This document shows positions 61,050-64,000 of a stretch of DNA of 64,000 nucleotides, one piece after another. The stretch is taken from assembly GCF_002265435.1 (NCBI RefSeq), contig NZ_NOKQ01000187.1, forward strand, positions 1 to 64,000, given 5' to 3'. This DNA is from Tetzosporium hominis (GTDB taxonomy: Bacteria; Bacillota; Bacilli; Bacillales_A; Planococcaceae). Position numbers and translations under genes: made by a program. The notes below the pieces were generated by a model. It searched no databases, had not been told where the DNA came from, and saw only the letters and a program-made list of their open reading frames with translations. The first letter of the stretch is position 1; each line of letters begins with the position of its first letter.

Positions 61050-61079
61050 GTATTGATTATTTATTTGGAGGTTGTTCAT

Positions 61080-61280
61080 ATGAAACAAGGTACAGTAAAA
61101 TGGTTCAATGCAGAAAAAGGATTCGGCTTCATCGAAGTTGAAGGAGAAAACGATGTATTCGTGCACTTCTCAGCAATCAACGGTGACGGATTCAAATCTC
61201 TTGATGAAGGTCAAGCAGTAGAGTTTGAAGTAGTAGAAGGCAACCGTGGACCACAAGCAGCTAACGTAACAAAACTATAA
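61080..61280 (+). CDS. Cold-shock protein, CspA family (third copy)
   Basis: 66-residue cold-shock domain: [20 protein letters not shown] with RNP1 KGFGFIE and RNP2 DVFVHFSAI. Its sequence is the most typical CspA/CspB-type of the three in the window. TTTGGAGGTTGTTCAT precedes ATG 61080; the upstream open frame runs through the leader hairpin and is not coding. Strong promoter, long structured leader and terminator suggest this is the major cold-inducible copy. Confidence 0.95.
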   Translation: MKQGTVKWFNAEKGFGFIEVEGENDVFVHFSAINGDGFKSLDEGQAVEFEVVEGNRGPQAANVTKL

Positions 61281-61285
61281 GATAC

Positions 61286-61317
61286 AAAAAGCATGACCAT
61301 CTGCGGTCATGCTTTTT
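61286..61317. terminator. Terminator of the third cold-shock gene
   Basis: A 13-bp stem (61286-61298 with 61305-61317) ends in TTTTT, and A5 on the left makes it usable for the leftward lipoprotein gene too. Confidence 0.9.
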
Positions 61318-61319
61318 CT

Positions 61320-61976
61320 TTATTCAACAGATTGTAAGGTGGAAGTGACTTCAAATTGTTCTCCTTCACCGCCTGGCATTTGAAATACACGTTTCACTTC
61401 ACCGAATCCTTTGGCAAAGTACTTTTGTGTCAGACTGCCATCAGATCCTTCTTGTTCCATGACTAGAACATCTGAAAAATTCTGATACGGTGTTTCTAGT
61501 GTGGCCTCGGTTTCTGTAATGGTCCATCCATTGAACTCATGACCCACCTCAAAAGGAAGCGCCAAATAGATTTCTAGTTCTGGCATCGATTCGAGTTCAC
61601 TAAGTGCTGGAAAATCCGCATCGTAGGCTTCTGCCTGTTCAAAGATTTTGACGATACGTGCTTCTTCCACTCGGTAGATACGCTGCATGACAGTCCCGCC
61701 ATTGTCTTCTAACGTACCAATATAATTTTCATATAAGTGCTGTGTACTGAGTGTGTAGGTAGCATACTCATTTCCTTCACCTAAAAACGATGCGGTCGAT
61801 TGATTAGGCATGAAGTAGTCATGCAGTTCGATTGCTGTTTCAGTGGTTTCTGTCGGTTCTTCAGTAGATGGCTGCTCTTCAGTTGGAGTCGGTTCTGGTT
61901 GAGGGGACGGGTCATCAATAGCTTGTTGCGAACAGGCAGCGAGTAGTAGCAAGAGCAGTATCGACATCTTTTTCAT
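61320..61976 (-). CDS. Lipoprotein of unknown function
   Basis: 218-residue predicted lipoprotein: signal peptide with lipobox LAAC (Cys15), then a Pro/Glu/Thr-rich linker (residues about 22-48) and a beta-rich domain (ELHDYFMPNQSTASFLGEGNEYATYTL ... NGWTITETEATLETPYQNFSDVLVM ... YFAKGFGEVKRVFQ). This pattern resembles secreted Bacillales domains that sense or bind surface material, but I cannot name the family. AAAGGAGGCATCAGAACT precedes the ATG. Confidence 0.75.
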   Translation of the reverse strand: MKKMSILLLLLLAACSQQAIDDPSPQPEPTPTEEQPSTEEPTETTETAIELHDYFMPNQSTASFLGEGNEYATYTLSTQHLYENYIGTLEDNGGTVMQRIYRVEEARIVKIFEQAEAYDADFPALSELESMPELEIYLALPFEVGHEFNGWTITETEATLETPYQNFSDVLVMEQEGSDGSLTQKYFAKGFGEVKRVFQMPGGEGEQFEVTSTLQSVE

Positions 61977-62074
61977 AGTTCTGATGCCTCCTTTTAAAAG
62001 TTAGACGGGTGGTAGAGGTGAGAAGTTTCAAGACTCTATAAAATTGGTATACTGTTGATAAGGGAGGAATGAAT

Positions 62075-62536
62075 ATGCAAACAACGGATTATCAACAACA
62101 GCTTGATTTTTATGAGCGTTTACGTAAGTCTATCACGTCCTACTTTCAAAAAAAAGGAATTACCAAGGTGTCGTCCTATCTTCTATTCGCGCCAGATATT
62201 TTTCATCTGATGATCAAATCATTAACGGATCCAAGAATCGATTTTAAAAGCAAGGCTCTACTAGGTGCTGGAATTGCTTATTTTGTTGCACCTGTCGATT
62301 TTATGCCAGAACTACTCGCAGGTCCAGGCGGATTTGTTGATGATTTGGTGATTGCTACATTCGTCTTAAATATGTTAGTAAACCGCCTATCACCAGAAGT
62401 GTTAGAAGACCACTGGGCTGGAGATGACAATCTACTCGGGACGCTGAAACGTCTATCAGCAAGCGGGGAGTCCATCTTAGGGAAGCTCCCGACAAAATCG
62501 TTAATCGGTCAATTTATGAAACGCAGTCCTATGTAA
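62075..62536 (+). CDS. DUF1232 (YkvA-like) membrane protein
   Basis: 153-residue protein with the DUF1232 core DFKSKALLGAGIAYFVAPVDFMPELLAGPGGFVDDLVIATFVLNML, two membrane-associated helices with the PxDxxPE signature. GGAGG is 7 nt before ATG 62075; ATG 62069 is too close to the ribosome site. Function unknown. Followed by a strong terminator. Confidence 0.82.
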   Translation: MQTTDYQQQLDFYERLRKSITSYFQKKGITKVSSYLLFAPDIFHLMIKSLTDPRIDFKSKALLGAGIAYFVAPVDFMPELLAGPGGFVDDLVIATFVLNMLVNRLSPEVLEDHWAGDDNLLGTLKRLSASGESILGKLPTKSLIGQFMKRSPM

Positions 62537-62565
62537 AAAAACACATCCCTCGGGATGTGTTTTTT
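62535..62565. terminator. Bidirectional terminator after the DUF1232 gene
   Basis: The stem AAAAAACACATCC (62536-62548) with GGATGTGTTTTTT (62553-62565), short loop CTCG. A and T tracts serve both strands. Confidence 0.9.
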
Positions 62566-62570
62566 AATGG

Positions 62571-64000
62571 TTATTTCGTTACAAATTGTTGCTCTTTCCA
62601 CTCGAGGTACTCATCATACGTTAATTGCTTATCTAAGATGGTTCCATCTGGTTGAATCTCAATGACACGGTTAGCAATCGTCTGAATGAACTGATGGTCA
62701 TGAGACGTAAACATCATAGCGCCTTTGAAGGCAATCAATCCGTTGTTCAGGGCTTGAATAGATTCTAGGTCTAAGTGGTTCGTAGGCTCATCAAAGAGCA
62801 ATACATTCGATTCTGATAACATCATCTTCGACAACATACAACGCACTTTTTCTCCACCTGACAGGACAGATGGCTTTTTCTTTACTTCTTCTCCAGAGAA
62901 CAACATACGTCCAAGGAAACCGCGTAGGAACGTCTCAGACTCATCGTCTGGAGAGTATTGACGCAACCAATCAACTAGTGAAGTCTCACTGCCTTCGAAG
63001 TAGCGTGCATTATCGATAGGGAAGTAAGCGCGTGTTGTCGTTACACCCCAACGAACGGATCCTGAAGTCGGTTCTTCTTCTTCAGCCAAGATACGAAGTA
63101 GTGCAGACTTAGCAAGTTCATCACCAAGTAATACCACTTTATCGTCTTTGTTTAACATAAAGTGAACATCTTTTAATAACGTTTGGCCTTCTTGCTCATA
63201 GCCTAAGCCTTGAACTTGAAGAACGTCGTTTCCGATCTCACGTTTCATTGAGAAGTTGACATACGGATACTTACGAGAAGATGGACGGATATCATCGAGC
63301 TCGATCTTCTCAAGAGTTTTCTTACGAGACGTTGCTTGCTTTGATTTCGAAGCGTTGGCACTAAAGCGCGCAACGAATGCTTGAAGCTCTTTGATTTTCT
63401 CTTCTTTTTTCTTGTTCTGGTCTTGAGCCATCTTTAATGCTAATTGGCTAGACTCGTACCAGAAATCATAGTTCCCAACGTAGACTTGAATCTTTCCGAA
63501 GTCTAGGTCAGCAATATGTGTACATACTTTGTTTAAGAAGTGACGGTCGTGAGATACGACGATGACTGTGTTTTCAAAGTTGATCAAGAACTCTTCTAGC
63601 CACTGAATTGCTTTCAAGTCCAAGTGGTTAGTAGGCTCATCCAGTAATAGGACGTCCGGTTTGCCAAATAAGGCTTGAGCAAGCAACACTTTTACTTTGT
63701 CAGAACCGTTAAGTTCGCTCATGAGTTTAGAATGCATGTCATCCGTGATTCCAAGACCTTGAAGCAAGATAGCTGCTTCTGATTCTGCTTCCCATCCGTT
63801 CATGTCAGCAAATTCGCCCTCAAGCTCTGCAGCGCGCATGCCGTCTTCATCAGAGAAGTCTTCTTTCATGTAGATAGCGTTCTTTTCTTTCATGACCTCA
63901 TAGAGACGTTTGTGACCCATCATGACAGTCTCAAGAACCTGGAACTCTTCATATTCAAAGTGATTCTGCTTCAGGACAGCTAGACGCTCATCTGGTCCCA
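62571..64000 (-). CDS. ABC-F ATPase, YkpA/YbiT type, cut by the window edge
   Basis: C-terminal 476 or so residues of a roughly 540-residue ABC-F protein; the frame is open to the right edge (…GPDERLAVLKQNHFEYEEFQ), so ATG 63923 is internal and the first Walker A lies outside. Seen here: domain 1 signature ELNGSDKVKVLLAQAL and Walker B VLLLDEPTNHLDLKAI; Lys-rich linker; domain 2 with signature LSGGEKVRCMLSKM and Walker B VLLFDEPTNHLDLES. The second Walker A is degenerate (VLLGDELAKSALL), as in the YkpA group. It acts on ribosomes. Confidence 0.9.
   Translation of the reverse strand, partial: GPDERLAVLKQNHFEYEEFQVLETVMMGHKRLYEVMKEKNAIYMKEDFSDEDGMRAAELEGEFADMNGWEAESEAAILLQGLGITDDMHSKLMSELNGSDKVKVLLAQALFGKPDVLLLDEPTNHLDLKAIQWLEEFLINFENTVIVVSHDRHFLNKVCTHIADLDFGKIQVYVGNYDFWYESSQLALKMAQDQNKKKEEKIKELQAFVARFSANASKSKQATSRKKTLEKIELDDIRPSSRKYPYVNFSMKREIGNDVLQVQGLGYEQEGQTLLKDVHFMLNKDDKVVLLGDELAKSALLRILAEEEEPTSGSVRWGVTTTRAYFPIDNARYFEGSETSLVDWLRQYSPDDESETFLRGFLGRMLFSGEEVKKKPSVLSGGEKVRCMLSKMMLSESNVLLFDEPTNHLDLESIQALNNGLIAFKGAMMFTSHDHQFIQTIANRVIEIQPDGTILDKQLTYDEYLEWKEQQFVTK

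Noticed and set aside
60951-61079. 43-residue N-terminal extension of the third cold-shock protein
   Set aside because: The sequence is the leader hairpin, and GGAGG points to ATG 61080.
1-64000. CRISPR array, prophage, insertion sequence or defence island
   Set aside because: No regularly spaced repeats, transposase, integrase, capsid or nuclease-helicase cluster was seen.

Overview
This window is chromosomal DNA from a low-to-moderate-GC member of the Bacillales. Gene content and order resemble the B. subtilis ypsA, ypeP/ypeQ, ypgQ/ypgR/yphP, ypjP-thy-dfrA, ypmR-ypmS-msr, yozE and yojN/yojO neighbourhoods. The run thyA-folA ... msrAB ... murG ... arlRS ... odhAB also resembles the order in Staphylococcus aureus. 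A Planococcaceae-like or similar host is my best guess; the species cannot be fixed from the sequence. The window is mostly core housekeeping chromosome. I see no prophage, transposase, CRISPR array, rRNA or complete tRNA gene.

Layout. 0-3 kb: a TrpXYZ-type ABC uptake operon. 3-5.3 kb: ilvA and the LysR regulator gltC, transcribed leftward. 5.3-11.3 kb: gltAB (glutamate synthase), divergent from gltC. 11.4-12.8 kb: a hisH-hisF pair without other his genes. 12.8-15.1 kb: the least ordered part, with a GC-rich dispersed repeat, a perfect hairpin, two gene remnants, the ypsA locus and a DUF2642 gene. 15.1-21.7 kb: an Atg22-like MFS gene, the ppx-ppk polyphosphate operon and a DHA2-family exporter with an operator-like promoter. 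21.8-26.4 kb: a five-gene branched-chain amino-acid ABC operon (livKHMGF). 26.4-31.7 kb: OsmC, amidohydrolase, type II pantothenate kinase, two cold-shock genes, an RNase H-like protein and an HD hydrolase. 31.7-36 kb: ABC-F, ypgR, brxA and a methyltransferase, followed by an unannotated 25-codon membrane-peptide gene on the minus strand. 36.1-42.3 kb: a long colinear run (ypjP-thyA-folA-plsC-degV-ypmR-ypmS-msrA-msrB-yozE). 42.4-47.4 kb: deoD, ctpA, a CobW GTPase and a MATE exporter. 47.4-51.4 kb: murG, a GNAT gene and arlRS. 51.6-58.6 kb: odhAB, a small gene and the AAA ATPase/VWA pair yojN-yojO. 58.6-64 kb: telA-xpaC, DUF1033, a third cold-shock gene, a lipoprotein, a DUF1232 gene and the C-terminal part of an ABC-F gene cut by the window edge.

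Functional links. GltAB, HisHF, IlvA and the liv transporter all concern amino-acid nitrogen; GltC sits where it controls gltAB. ThyA-FolA couple dTMP synthesis with folate recycling. MsrA/MsrB and BrxA are thiol/sulfur repair enzymes. OdhAB is the E1-E2 core of 2-oxoglutarate dehydrogenase.

The least explained items are the RNA- and DNA-level structures: long 5' leaders with stem-loops before two of three cold-shock genes, the palindrome just upstream of the GNAT start, the nested inverted repeat before livK, the perfect 17-bp hairpin at 13.26 kb, and the 25-residue peptide gene at 35,970-36,047. I did not find a convincing new multi-gene system.
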